From DASVTR01 sp033855775 (GTDB lineage: Bacteria > Acidobacteriota > Blastocatellia > Pyrinomonadales > Pyrinomonadaceae): a DNA stretch of 61,353 nt. Every line of letters starts with the position of its first letter. The stretch's first letter is position 1. The translations under genes were made by a program, and so were the position numbers. This document shows, piece by piece, positions 35,595 through 44,643 of the stretch. The DNA lies in contig JAWVFT010000061.1 of assembly GCA_033855775.1 (NCBI GenBank), positions 1-61,353 of the forward strand. The letters run 5' to 3'. Under the pieces are notes generated by a model. The model had not been told where the DNA came from. It saw only the letters and a list, made by a program, of their open reading frames with translations, and ran no database searches.

Positions 35595-36077
35595 TCATGC
35601 GCTTTCCCTTTGTCTTTCGTAGTCGCCCGACTTGCCGCCCGTCTTCAACTCCAAACGCACGTCCGTGATGGTCATAGCTTTGTCAACTGCCTTGCACATA
35701 TCGTAGACGGTCAGGGCCGCGACCGCGACCGCGGTTAAGGCTTCCATCTCGACGCCGGTTTGGGCTGTGGTGGCGACTTCGGCTTCCAGGGTGACGCCCG
35801 CGTCCGTGAGTTTTGCGCGCACGTCGATGTGCGTGAGCGGCAGCGGATGACAGAGCGGAATGAGTTCGGCTGTGCGCTTGGCGGCCATGATGCCCGCCAG
35901 CCGCGCCGTCTCCAAAGGGTCGCCCTTCGGCGTTTGCCCTGCGCGGACAGCCGCGACCGCTTCCGGCGACATCAGGACGCGAGCCGAAGCGACTGCGCGG
36001 CGTCTGGTCTGCGCCTTCGCGCTCGTGTCAACCATCGCCACGCGGCCTTCATCGTCAATGTGCGAGAGTGGTTTCAT
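35595..36077 (-). CDS. moaC: Cyclic pyranopterin monophosphate synthase
   Basis: Molybdenum-cofactor biosynthesis enzyme, 160 residues. The conserved stretch begins LSHIDDEGRVAMVDTSAK, then AAKRTAELIPLCHPLPLTH (catalytic Lys and the His pair), TTAQTGVEMEALTAVAVAAL and TVYDMCKAVDKAMTITDVRL. Length matches the family. Start ATG 36077 was chosen because it places MKPLSHIDDEG at the family N-terminus. moeA lies about 3.2 kb away on the same strand; the other moa genes are outside the window. Confidence 0.95.
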   Translation of the reverse strand: MKPLSHIDDEGRVAMVDTSAKAQTRRRAVASARVLMSPEAVAAVRAGQTPKGDPLETARLAGIMAAKRTAELIPLCHPLPLTHIDVRAKLTDAGVTLEAEVATTAQTGVEMEALTAVAVAALTVYDMCKAVDKAMTITDVRLELKTGGKSGDYERQRESA

Positions 36078-36127
36078 CCTTGCGAGAGTATGCCGAATGG
36101 CGACGGCGGAAAGCAACGACACAGAGC

Positions 36128-38125
36128 TTAAGCGGCGGCGGCAGTCGTCTCTTTTCGCAGGCCGCGCAGCAGGCGGCGCGCGAGCGAGAGTTTCATCAAG
36201 CTGCTCAAGGCAATTGTGCCGAGAGCGTGGAGCGCGAGGGCGACGAGCACGAAGAGGAAATAGTGAACCGCCAGCACGTAGCGATACTCTGTGTGGAGCG
36301 CGGATTGAAAGCAGAGGTAATAAGCGGGGACGACGAGCAGGAGCGCGAGCGGTTTCAATGAGCGTCGCTTGATGAGCAGGAACAATCCGCAGAGAGCGAG
36401 CGGCAGCATGATGGCCGTGATGAAAAGTCTTTGCAGAAGATTGACGACGGCGCGCGGGTAGCGCGTCCAGACGCCGGAGGCTTGACCGAGCGCGTAGAGT
36501 TCGACGCGCCCGACCTCTGCGCGAGCGCGAACATTTGAGCCGCCGTTGGCAAAGGCGATTGTCGCTTCAGTGTCGTCGCGGCTGACGAAGGGAATCTCTA
36601 TCGTTTGAAGCGGCTGTTCGGCGCTCGTCTTCCAGTCTTGAGGTTCGACGATGGCCGAAGCGAGAGGAGCATTGCTGCCTGCGGCGAAGACGTTGATGGC
36701 CATGCGTCCCTGCTCGATGTGAACGGGCAAGCGCAGTAGATAGTCTGTGTCGCGTCGCAGCTTGAACGCGGGCGAGACGAATTGAGCGTCGCGCTTCGAG
36801 TCGTCGCCGTTGATGCTGAGCATGCCGTCGCTCGTCAGAGAGAGTTCGGAAAGCGAAGCTCCTTTTGTCCCGCTTGCAAGTAAGACATCCGGCGCGTTTG
36901 ACCAGACGGGCGGCGTCGCTTCGTCTATCACGAGCGAGTGTGTGACGGGCGGCCCGGTCGAGATGTTGTGAACCCTTTCGAGGCGCAGCATTGAGACGGC
37001 GCGGCGGGCCATGACCGAAGCGAACCAGAAGGGATGCGCGATGATGACATCGAAGCCGCGCTTGAGGCGCAGCCGCTCGCGCAGGATTCCATCCGGGTTG
37101 AAGAGGAAGCCGTAGTAATCCGGCCGCCCGTATTCTTCAGCCTCCATCTTCATGATTCCCACGTCGGTCGCGGGAATGCCGAAGCGTCCCGCCGCGTCGT
37201 AATCGGCGATGCCTTCGAGCATCGTCTGGCCCGCGCCGAGCGAGACGGGAATGAAGCGGCCATAGACTACGGCGTTGCGAACGGTCAGCGGCGCGATGAC
37301 GAGCAACGCGCCCGCGACGAGCGAGAGGGCGAAGCGCAGCCGCAGCCCGCGCGCGAAAAGCAGCGGCGTCGCCAGAGCGATGAAGGGCGCGAGCATCATC
37401 GCGTTGGCCCGCAGCCAGCAGGAAATGCCGACGAGCGCGCCCGCCGCGACGAGCAGCCCAATCGCAGAGCGCGCGGCAGTCGCCTTGCGCCGCGTCGCAA
37501 GCGTCAGGCAGTAGACGGCGAGCAGAACCGGCAGCACGCTGATTGAATCGGGCAAGAGCAGCGTGGAGTTATAAGTGAACTGCGGGGCGAGCGCGACGAG
37601 CAGGGCGGCGATGAAGGCGACGGGCTTTGAAAGCAGAGCGAGCGCGATGAGGAAGATGACGACGGCGGCCAGCGCGTCCGCCGTTATCTGGACGAACTGA
37701 ACGGCGGTGTCTGTGTCGCTCGTCAAGCGTGAGAGCAGAGCGAGCAGGAAAGAGTAGCCGGGCGGGTGGCCGAGGTGGTTCGTATCTGCGAGCGGCGCAG
37801 AGGCGTTGAAGAAAGATGCCAGCCCGTCTTCGCTGAGCAAGCGCGCGGCGTGCTTGTAGCCTTCGGTCACAGCCGTCTGCACCTTGCGTGCCTCGAAGCG
37901 ATTGTCCTGCCAAGCGAGCAGGCGAACGCCGAAGGCGACGAGGAAGATGATGAAGCCTTGAACGACGAGGCGGCGCAGCGTCGAAGGATGAGAGCGCGGC
38001 TGTGTGGTTCTCCGCGTCGGCTGTGCAGTCCCCTGCGTCGGCTGCGCGGCTCGCTTCGTGTGTTGCGCGGCTCGCATCGTCGGCTCGTCGTCGGCGCGGT
38101 CTGTGTTGGATTGCTGCTTCGCCAA
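36128..38125 (-). CDS. GT39-like membrane glycosyltransferase
   Basis: A 665-residue multi-pass protein. After a cytoplasmic tail of about 50 residues made of degenerate AAQxTKRAAQPTQGT repeats comes the first membrane helix (VVQGFIIFLVAFGVRLLAW), then a large loop with the GHPPGYSFLLALLSRLTSD motif typical of ArnT/GT39-type transferases, and further helices to about residue 320. A beta-rich extracytoplasmic insert (about 390-520) precedes the last helices. Such enzymes move a sugar from a polyprenyl phosphate to lipid A or protein; the acceptor is unknown here. It starts just upstream of moaC on the same strand. Confidence 0.82.
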   Translation of the reverse strand: MAKQQSNTDRADDEPTMRAAQHTKRAAQPTQGTAQPTRRTTQPRSHPSTLRRLVVQGFIIFLVAFGVRLLAWQDNRFEARKVQTAVTEGYKHAARLLSEDGLASFFNASAPLADTNHLGHPPGYSFLLALLSRLTSDTDTAVQFVQITADALAAVVIFLIALALLSKPVAFIAALLVALAPQFTYNSTLLLPDSISVLPVLLAVYCLTLATRRKATAARSAIGLLVAAGALVGISCWLRANAMMLAPFIALATPLLFARGLRLRFALSLVAGALLVIAPLTVRNAVVYGRFIPVSLGAGQTMLEGIADYDAAGRFGIPATDVGIMKMEAEEYGRPDYYGFLFNPDGILRERLRLKRGFDVIIAHPFWFASVMARRAVSMLRLERVHNISTGPPVTHSLVIDEATPPVWSNAPDVLLASGTKGASLSELSLTSDGMLSINGDDSKRDAQFVSPAFKLRRDTDYLLRLPVHIEQGRMAINVFAAGSNAPLASAIVEPQDWKTSAEQPLQTIEIPFVSRDDTEATIAFANGGSNVRARAEVGRVELYALGQASGVWTRYPRAVVNLLQRLFITAIMLPLALCGLFLLIKRRSLKPLALLLVVPAYYLCFQSALHTEYRYVLAVHYFLFVLVALALHALGTIALSSLMKLSLARRLLRGLRKETTAAAA

Positions 38126-38316
38126 TGTTCAAAATCCGTGGTCAGGCTATGGCCGCTCTTCGGCGCGGCGGCGGGCCGGAAAAAAGTTAACATTAGTATT
38201 GCTGTTGGCGCCGCTCAGCAATTATAACCGAGCGTAAGCAATCCACTTTCGAGCACGGGGACGTAAAGCAAGTAGTTTTTATTTCAAAACGACTGCCTTT
38301 ACAAGGAGCTTAAGCG

Positions 38317-39201
38317 GTGTTCGAAACAGAGAGAGACGTGCTGGCGTGGTATGAAAGCAAGCCGCGCGCTTTGGACAAAGAGTTTCTGGATAGCATTCCG
38401 TGGCATGAGGTCAAGCGTTACCCGCTGAACCCGGCGTTCGTGCCGGTGCTGCTTTACATGCGCGATGTCGAGAGCTTCACAGACCTTTACTACAAAGAAC
38501 TGCTGCGCACGCCGACGGGCAAAGACCCCGTGATAAAAAAGTTCATGCAGCGTTGGAGCGTCGAAGAGAACGAGCACGGCGAACTGCTCAATCGCTTTCT
38601 GGCGGAGGCGGGCGTCCCGACCAGCGACGATTGGCAATCAGCCGCCAAAGCCAAAATTCCGCTGCGCTACACCATCGAAAATATCCTGATGGATTATGCC
38701 GTCAAACCCTTCGGCAGATATTTTCACGGGGCGCACATGGTCTGGGGAGCCATCAACGAGATGACGACGCTGCACGCCTATCGCCGCCTCGAACAACTGG
38801 CCGACCATCCGATTTTGACCAGACTGCTCAACGTCGTGATGAAGGAAGAGTCCGTCCACTCGCACTTCTACTGGAGCATTGCTCGGTTGAAACTACAGCA
38901 GGCGAAATTCTCGCGCGACCTCGCGCGCTTCATCATCGGTCGCTTCTGGTCGCCGGTCGGCCAGGGAGCCAAGCCGGAGAGCGAGTCCAACTATGTCATC
39001 TCCACCGTCTTCAAGGGACAGGACGGCATAGAGTATTTCGACCGCACCATCAACCGCCGCGTGCAGGAACTCCCGGCTTTGCCGGATTCAATAACCTACA
39101 CGATAAAGTCGTCGCCATCGTCTCCTGACAATCGCAAAGAACGCTTGAGCCTAAACGAACATCGCCCGTCGCCAATCCAGCGGCGGGCGATGTTCGTTTA
39201 G
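38317..39201 (+). CDS. Acyl-ACP desaturase family protein (ferritin-like di-iron)
   Basis: A 294-residue helical protein with two di-iron ExxH motifs: VEENEHG (Glu84, His87) and VMKEESVHSHFY near residue 190, plus acidic helices with DVESFTDLYYKEL. This matches the fatty-acid desaturase type 2 family, which inserts double bonds into acyl chains on carrier protein. The last 17 residues (LNEHRPSPIQRRAMFV) are encoded by a transcription-terminator-like hairpin, so the native ending may have been a little earlier. A GTG lies at 38317; no strong SD is visible upstream other than AAGGAG at 38300. Confidence 0.85.
   Translation: MFETERDVLAWYESKPRALDKEFLDSIPWHEVKRYPLNPAFVPVLLYMRDVESFTDLYYKELLRTPTGKDPVIKKFMQRWSVEENEHGELLNRFLAEAGVPTSDDWQSAAKAKIPLRYTIENILMDYAVKPFGRYFHGAHMVWGAINEMTTLHAYRRLEQLADHPILTRLLNVVMKEESVHSHFYWSIARLKLQQAKFSRDLARFIIGRFWSPVGQGAKPESESNYVISTVFKGQDGIEYFDRTINRRVQELPALPDSITYTIKSSPSSPDNRKERLSLNEHRPSPIQRRAMFV
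39151..39201. terminator. Bidirectional hairpin between desaturase and moeA
   Basis: CTAAACGAACATCGCCCG (39151-39168) and its exact complement (39184-39201) form an 18-bp stem whose loop can add a short CGC/GCG extension. The right arm ends in the desaturase stop codon TAG. It lies between convergent genes and could serve both. Confidence 0.75.
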
Positions 39202-39235
39202 CTCCGGCGCGATGATGAGCCGTGGCGCAAGTGTC

Positions 39236-40441
39236 TTACGGGAGACGCACGAAGCGGACTGGCGTTCCGGCTTCGTAGGCCGCGACGCCAGCGGGAACGA
39301 TGATGAGGGCTGTGGCGCGGGCGAAGGCCACGAAGTCTGAAGAGCCGCCCCACTTGAGCGGCTGCGCGAGCAGTTGTCCATCCTCGTTCGTCCGCAAGCG
39401 CGCGGGCAGATAGCTGGCGCGTTCAAGCGAACCCTTCACATTGCGTTCAAGCCTCGCACACTCTTCGACGAGGGCCGTCTCCGCGCAGCCCTGCATGACG
39501 CGCAGGGCCGTGCGCGCAAACAGATTGAAGGTGACGGAGACGGAAACCGGATTGCCGGGAAGGCCGAAGACGAGCGTGCGGCCCAGACGCGCGAAGACCG
39601 TCGGCTTGCCGGGACGCAAGCTGACGCGCTCGAAGAAGATTGTCGCGCCGAGCGAACGCAGCGCCGTCTTCGTGAAATCGTAAGCTCCCATCGAAACGCC
39701 GCCCGACAGAATCAAAGCATCCGAGCGCTGCGCCGCCGCCTCAATCTCACGCTGCAACATCTCGACATCATCGCCCGCCAGCGGCAGACGCTCGACGCGC
39801 GCGCCCGCGAGTTCGGCGTAGGCTCCGAGCGAAAAACTGTTCGAGTCGCGTATCTGGTCCGGGCCGGGTTGCTCGTTGACCGCGACAAGCTCGGTTCCCG
39901 TCGCCAGCACACAGACGCTTGGCCGCGCCCCAACCTTCACACGCGCGTAGCCGAACGAAGCCAGCGCGGCCATCATCGCCGCGTTAATCTCATCGCTCGC
40001 GCTGAGGACGTTTGCGCCCGCCGCAACCTCGCTCGCGCGCTTGACGATAAACTGCCCGGAGCGCGTCGCTTCATCAATCAAGACCGCGCCTTCCGTCGTC
40101 AACTCGCGCGCTGCCTCTATCTTCTGCACGCTGTCGGCGCCCTCCGGCACAGGCGCGCCCGTCATGATTCGCACGGCCTCGCCCGGTCGCATCCGCTTGT
40201 GCCAGCCGCGCCCCGCAGCCGCTTCGCCAACCAACTTCAAACGCACGGGCGCGCGCTCCGTGTCGGCAGCCAACACCGCGTAGCCGTCCATCTGCGCGCG
40301 GTCGAAGGGCGGCAAGTCGGAATCGGCGATGACCTCTTCGGCCAGCACGCGCCCGCGCGCGTCGGCGAGCGCGATGCTCTCCGGCGGCAAGCGCTCCGAC
40401 TGTTGCTGGACGATGCTGATGGCTTCCGCGACTGGAATCAT
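39236..40441 (-). CDS. moeA: Molybdopterin molybdotransferase
   Basis: Inserts molybdenum into adenylylated molybdopterin; 401 residues. Visible are DLPPFDRAQMDGYAV, the domain with RIMTGAPVPEGADSV, the MPT-binding SGGVSMGAYDF, RPGKPTVFARLG, GLPGNPVSVSVTF and the C-terminal beta-domain. All match MoeA. The gene follows the kinase gene on the same strand across a 20-bp tandem repeat, and no AGGAGG precedes its ATG. Confidence 0.95.
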   Translation of the reverse strand: MIPVAEAISIVQQQSERLPPESIALADARGRVLAEEVIADSDLPPFDRAQMDGYAVLAADTERAPVRLKLVGEAAAGRGWHKRMRPGEAVRIMTGAPVPEGADSVQKIEAARELTTEGAVLIDEATRSGQFIVKRASEVAAGANVLSASDEINAAMMAALASFGYARVKVGARPSVCVLATGTELVAVNEQPGPDQIRDSNSFSLGAYAELAGARVERLPLAGDDVEMLQREIEAAAQRSDALILSGGVSMGAYDFTKTALRSLGATIFFERVSLRPGKPTVFARLGRTLVFGLPGNPVSVSVTFNLFARTALRVMQGCAETALVEECARLERNVKGSLERASYLPARLRTNEDGQLLAQPLKWGGSSDFVAFARATALIIVPAGVAAYEAGTPVRFVRLP

Positions 40442-40520
40442 AAGTCAGGACAAATAATCATAGCTCAGGACAAGTAATCATAAGTGACTACAAGTAATCA
40501 CAGGTCAGGGCAAAGTAACG
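40441..40520. repeat. 20-bp tandem repeat (four units) between kinase and moeA
   Basis: Four adjacent 20-base units share the frame TAAGTCAGGACAAGTAATCA: 40441-40460, 40461-40480, 40481-40500 and 40501-40520, with the first two most alike and the fourth most diverged. The fourth covers the end and stop codon of the kinase gene; the first abuts the moeA start codon. The unit length is not a multiple of three and no SD is visible, so unit number could affect expression of moeA. Confidence 0.85.
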
Positions 40521-41395
40521 ACTCTCGCCAGTTCGTTATAAACTTCAGCCGCCGCGCGATACCTGTACTCGTCATGGCGGCGAAGCATGACGGCGGCGAC
40601 CTTCGCCAGTTCTCCTGCGGCGCCGCCCGTGGCAATCAAAGCTTCGGCGCGCTGGCGCGGCACGCCCGCCAGAATCTGCTCGTAGATTTGTTGCTGCGGC
40701 AGCCGCTCGTCAATCGGCGAAGCGCCGAGCATCAGCGTCAACAGCACGACGCCGAGTTGATAAAGGTCAGCTTGCTGCTTTGAATAGCCGCGCCGCAAAA
40801 GCTCCGGCGGAATGTATGACGAGTAGCCGATGAAGGTGCCGGCCATCTCTTCGTGCGTGACGGTGTTTTTGGAGATGCCAAAGTCCGAGAGTTTATAAAT
40901 CCAGTTGGGGAAGACGAGTATGTTTTTCGGCGTCACGTCGCGATGGATAATCGGCTGCGTCAGCGAGTGTATATAACTCAGAGCCTGCGCCGCTTGCATC
41001 CCGACGGCGCAGATGGAGCGCGTCTCAAAGCCGTAGCCCTGCCTGACCAAATCGCTCAAAGAACAGTTGGCCAACTCCATGACGATGACGAGATGGCCTT
41101 CGGGCGTTTGAAAGTACTCGAAGATTTGCACGATGTGCGGATGATTCTGGCACTTCAGGGAAGAGTTGCATTCGTTAATCCATGTGGCTAAACCGGCGCC
41201 GCGATTGTGCGGGTTGGGCTTGACGAACTTGATCGCCAACCGCTGCCCCGCTTGATTTACAGCCGCGTACACGTCGCCGCCGCCGCCGCCCGCAATCCTT
41301 TCCTGTAGAAAGTAGCGAAAGCCATGCGGGTTGACGAGCGTGTGCGTCGTGTTCAAAGCGTTCATCGAGTTCATCGAGTTCATCGTGTCTATCAT
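40505..41395 (-). CDS. Serine/threonine protein kinase (Hanks type)
   Basis: A 296-residue kinase domain without a transmembrane segment or sensor region. It has the Gly-rich loop IAGGGGGDVYAA, the Lys in RLAIKFVK, the catalytic loop HRDVTPKNILVF, DFGISKNT and the APE-like YIPPELLRRGY. All catalytic residues are present; HRDVTPKN has V-T where most have L-K/L-P. The N-terminus MIDTMNSMNSMNALNTT comes from a short DNA repeat (ATGAACTCG) and contains four ATG codons, so the true start is uncertain. Confidence 0.9.
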   Translation of the reverse strand: MIDTMNSMNSMNALNTTHTLVNPHGFRYFLQERIAGGGGGDVYAAVNQAGQRLAIKFVKPNPHNRGAGLATWINECNSSLKCQNHPHIVQIFEYFQTPEGHLVIVMELANCSLSDLVRQGYGFETRSICAVGMQAAQALSYIHSLTQPIIHRDVTPKNILVFPNWIYKLSDFGISKNTVTHEEMAGTFIGYSSYIPPELLRRGYSKQQADLYQLGVVLLTLMLGASPIDERLPQQQIYEQILAGVPRQRAEALIATGGAAGELAKVAAVMLRRHDEYRYRAAAEVYNELARVVTLP

Positions 41396-41493
41396 GACAC
41401 AGCCGCGCGCGTCATCGCCAAGCCACGGGCGGCGCGCTCGCGGGGGCAGAGAGCTTCACTCGCGCGGTCTGCTCCGTTCTGCTCCGTGCTGCT

Positions 41494-43413
41494 TCAATCT
41501 TCCGCCAGCACGATGATTTTGTCTCCGGCTTCAAACGTCACCATCTCGGATTTCGGTGGATTGGTGCGGACGCCGTAAGCGCGGCTGGCATCGTTGGCGT
41601 GTCGCTCCAAACGATAACCGATGACAATCTCGTTGCGGCGGCGCGCGGATTCTGTGACGGTGTAAAGATTCACTTCGCGTCCGGGCGCGACGTAATTCGC
41701 GGCGGGCTTGAGATAAATCTCAGAGCCTTCGGCGTCGAACAAATCATCGAAGACGGCGAGCAGTTCGGCGTTCTCTGAAACTTGGGTCAGCAGCAAGCCG
41801 GTCAATTTATCGCTGACGATAAAGTCGTCGGCCTTGGCGACTTCGGCCAGAGCGCGGTTGCGCACGTCAATCATCTCGCTGACGATGCTGAAAGCCTCGC
41901 CCTTTTTCTGTTCGATGTCGCGCAGGTGCAGGAGCGTAATCATGGTCTTGGCGTCGGCGGCCTGCGCGTCTAGCTGTTCGGCGTAACAGAGAATGATGAT
42001 GTGCTGGAAGGTGGTCAACTCAAGGGCGTCGAGCAGTTGGCGGTCGGTCGTGTCGCCCGTCTCGACTTCAACCGTGAGCTTTCGCAAGCCCTCGGAAACT
42101 CCGCGCAGTTGCGCTTCGACTTCGGGCGCGTCCGCCACGATTTTAAGAAACGAGCCCGCGGTCACGTAGTTATCCAACTCGCGGACAATCGTGCGCCCGC
42201 GTTTGTTCCAACCCAGAATCAGGATTCTCTCCGGGCGCGAAGCCTCCTCCGCCACACGGCAAATCGCGCCCTCGTCAATTTGAACATGCGAGAAGCCGTC
42301 GAAGATAACCTTGTCGTCGTCTTCGGCGATGACAATCATTTTGTCGCCGCCGCGAATCAGGGTGTCCATCGGCGGATTGACTTTGACGCCGCCCTGCGCC
42401 TGCCGCAAACCCATCACGGAGCAACGCTCGTAAGCGAGCAATGATTCGCCGAAGGTCTTACCGGCGAGTTGCGGCTCTTCCTGAAAGTAAATCTCGTCGC
42501 CGTCGAAATCGAGCAGTTCCGTGTAGACAACGCTGAGGCCGACTTGCCGACAGGTTTGCACTGTGATGCGCGCGGTCACGTCGCCGGACAGAATCAGTTG
42601 CGCTTCATCTTTGCCGACGATGCGCGCGACTTCCAGATTTTTCTCGTCGCGCAACTCGGCGACGATTCTGTAAGGCTCGGCGCGGCGGTTCGGATTGTTC
42701 GTAATCGCCAGAATCATTTTGATGACCTGCGCGTCGGCGTCGAACGAATCGTTGGGCGAAAGAATGATGATTGATTTGGCGGCGTGCGGGTTGACGATTT
42801 CGAGGTCAACGAGGTCAATCGGGCTGCCGGAGCGACAGACGACGCGCAGGTTCTTCGTGTCGCTGACGTGCGCGCGAATCTCGTCTTCCATCTCGACCTT
42901 ATCTTTGTCGGCCAGAATCACGACGCATGGCTTCTTCTGATTTTCGTTGGCGATGACCAACTCCGAGATAATCAGAAAAATCCGCGACGACCAGCCGAGA
43001 AGCAACGTGTGATTTTCTTCGACGACAAAGGAGCGGCCCTTGCGCAGTTCGTCGAGCTTGCTTTGCAAGCCGTTCGACAAAACGCTGATGAGCAAGCTGA
43101 CGATAAAGATGCCGCCGACCGTGATGATGAGCATCAACACGCGGTAGCTCCAGCCTGCGTCTCCGGCGAGCGTTCCGGGGTCAATCGAGCGCATCAAGCT
43201 TTGCCAGAACGCTTCGATGAAATTGAAGGCTTGCGGCGCGTCTTGCCCTTCGGCGGCGGCTGGCCCGATTCCCGTCAAGAGCAGAATCGCGGTCGCCAGC
43301 AAGACAATCAACAGGGACGCCAGACCGAGCCAGCCGATTAATGAAATCGTGCCGCCGGACAAACTCTTGTCAAAGGCGTAACGCAGGCGTTCGCCGAAAG
43401 TGGCTTTTCTCAT
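41494..43413 (-). CDS. CASTOR/POLLUX-related ion-channel protein with RCK domains
   Basis: A 639-residue protein. Two or more N-terminal membrane helices (GWLGLASLLIVLLATAILLL and VLMLIITVGGIFIVSLLISVL) flank a pore-like segment IEAFWQSLMRSIDPGTLAG. The rest is two tandem Rossmann-type RCK/TrkA-N domains (TLLLGWSSRIFLIISELV; RILILGWNKRGRTIVREL) with TrkA-C-like parts (GDKMIVIAEDDD, GDKIIVLAED). This matches bacterial CASTOR/POLLUX-type cation channels. The ATG at 43413 is preferred; an in-frame TTG lies 33 bases upstream. A TMEM175-type gene precedes it on the same strand. Confidence 0.85.
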   Translation of the reverse strand: MRKATFGERLRYAFDKSLSGGTISLIGWLGLASLLIVLLATAILLLTGIGPAAAEGQDAPQAFNFIEAFWQSLMRSIDPGTLAGDAGWSYRVLMLIITVGGIFIVSLLISVLSNGLQSKLDELRKGRSFVVEENHTLLLGWSSRIFLIISELVIANENQKKPCVVILADKDKVEMEDEIRAHVSDTKNLRVVCRSGSPIDLVDLEIVNPHAAKSIIILSPNDSFDADAQVIKMILAITNNPNRRAEPYRIVAELRDEKNLEVARIVGKDEAQLILSGDVTARITVQTCRQVGLSVVYTELLDFDGDEIYFQEEPQLAGKTFGESLLAYERCSVMGLRQAQGGVKVNPPMDTLIRGGDKMIVIAEDDDKVIFDGFSHVQIDEGAICRVAEEASRPERILILGWNKRGRTIVRELDNYVTAGSFLKIVADAPEVEAQLRGVSEGLRKLTVEVETGDTTDRQLLDALELTTFQHIIILCYAEQLDAQAADAKTMITLLHLRDIEQKKGEAFSIVSEMIDVRNRALAEVAKADDFIVSDKLTGLLLTQVSENAELLAVFDDLFDAEGSEIYLKPAANYVAPGREVNLYTVTESARRRNEIVIGYRLERHANDASRAYGVRTNPPKSEMVTFEAGDKIIVLAED

Positions 43414-43560
43414 GTGTGTGAAGTCTATTCTTTGCTCTCGCCTCAAGAGCGACGAAAGAGAGGCTCGCGCCGTCGTCCGCTCAGATGGCTTGCAGGTCTA
43501 AGGTCGTTTGGTGAACAGTTTCTACTATAAGTCCTGCGCTTGAGCGAAAGCCAGCGCGCT

Positions 43561-44139
43561 TTATCCCTGGTTCAGCTTCAACTCAATCCGCCGGTCGGGA
43601 ATCAGCCAAATCAACGCCACCAGCACGTACAACCCGTCGGAGAGCCATTGATTAACGAAGGCCAGAGGTATCGCTATCACATAGAGAGCCAGCGACAGCT
43701 TGCCCTTCAAGTCCTTATCAACCGCCGCTTTGAGCTTCGAGCGCTCTCCCTGTTGGGACACAATCAGGTTTTGTAGAATTATGTAAGCGACGGCGGCCAA
43801 CAGCAGCACGACGCCATAGATGGCAGTGGGCAAAGGCGCGAAATGATTCTCGCCCATCCAGCCCGTGACGAACGGAATCAGCGAGAGCCAGAACAACAGA
43901 TGCAGGTTCGCCCACAGAATCTTGCCGTTAATCTTTTCCGTGGCCTGAAGCATGTGGTGATGATTGTTCCAGTAGATTCCGATATAGATGAAGCTCAACA
44001 CGTAAGTGAGGAAGACGGGAACGAGCGGGCGCAGCGCATCCAAATCTGCGCCGTGTGGAATCTTCAATTCGAGAACCATGATGGTGATTAAAATCGCAAT
44101 CACGCCATCGCTGAAAGCTTCGAGCCGCCCTTTATTCAT
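43561..44139 (-). CDS. TMEM175 family potassium-channel protein (DUF1211)
   Basis: A 192-residue, six-helix membrane protein with the family signature RLEAFSDGVIAILITIMVLEL at the start of helix 1, followed by FLTYVLSFIYIGIYWNNHHHM. Prokaryotic TMEM175 proteins form K+-leak channels as tetramers. The ATG 44139 begins MNKGRLEAFSDG, where family members start; the longer frame is rejected. It is upstream of the CASTOR/POLLUX-type gene, with 147 bases between. Confidence 0.9.
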   Translation of the reverse strand: MNKGRLEAFSDGVIAILITIMVLELKIPHGADLDALRPLVPVFLTYVLSFIYIGIYWNNHHHMLQATEKINGKILWANLHLLFWLSLIPFVTGWMGENHFAPLPTAIYGVVLLLAAVAYIILQNLIVSQQGERSKLKAAVDKDLKGKLSLALYVIAIPLAFVNQWLSDGLYVLVALIWLIPDRRIELKLNQG

Positions 44140-44207
44140 CCATCTCCATTCTTTCGCTTCATGCGCGCCGCGAGCGCTGCGGCCCAATCTCAATCATGCC
44201 TCGCTCG

Positions 44208-44609
44208 TTAAGCCAAAGACTCTTTGACGAAGTTTAGCTCGACACCGACGCCTGCCGGGTCACGGACAAAGACCTGCATCTGCCCGAGCGCAGCAATCTC
44301 AACTATCTCATGCGGGATGTTCAAGCGTTTGAGGCGTTCGATAATTTCAGCCAGCCCTTGACAGGAAAAAGCCACGTGGTCAAAGAAGCCCGGCATGGAT
44401 TCGCCTGTGGCTCTGGCGTCGGCCTCATCGCAAGCCGTCAGATGAACGAGCGGCTCCTGCCCGGCGTAAAGCCAAAATCCCTTGCGCCTGAACTTCGGCC
44501 TCTCTCCCACGGCCAGTCCGATGACCTCGACGTAAAAGTCACGAACCTGCTCAAGCAACGCTGCGGGAGCCGTGATATTGAAATGACTTAAGCCAAGAGT
44601 CTGCATCAT
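44208..44609 (-). CDS. VOC (glyoxalase/bleomycin-resistance) family protein
   Basis: A 133-residue protein with two beta-alpha-beta-beta-beta modules: LSHFNITAPAALLEQVRDFYVEVIGL, HLTA, FFDHVAFSCQGLAEIIERLK and FVRDPAGVGVELNFV. These are typical of vicinal-oxygen-chelate proteins; candidate metal ligands are the His of LSHFN, the His in DHVAF and the Glu in VELNF. The function (lyase, dioxygenase, resistance) is not predictable. Confidence 0.88.
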   Translation of the reverse strand: MMQTLGLSHFNITAPAALLEQVRDFYVEVIGLAVGERPKFRRKGFWLYAGQEPLVHLTACDEADARATGESMPGFFDHVAFSCQGLAEIIERLKRLNIPHEIVEIAALGQMQVFVRDPAGVGVELNFVKESLA

Positions 44610-44643
44610 CTGCCTCGCCTTTGTCGCCTCGCCTCTTAGTTCC

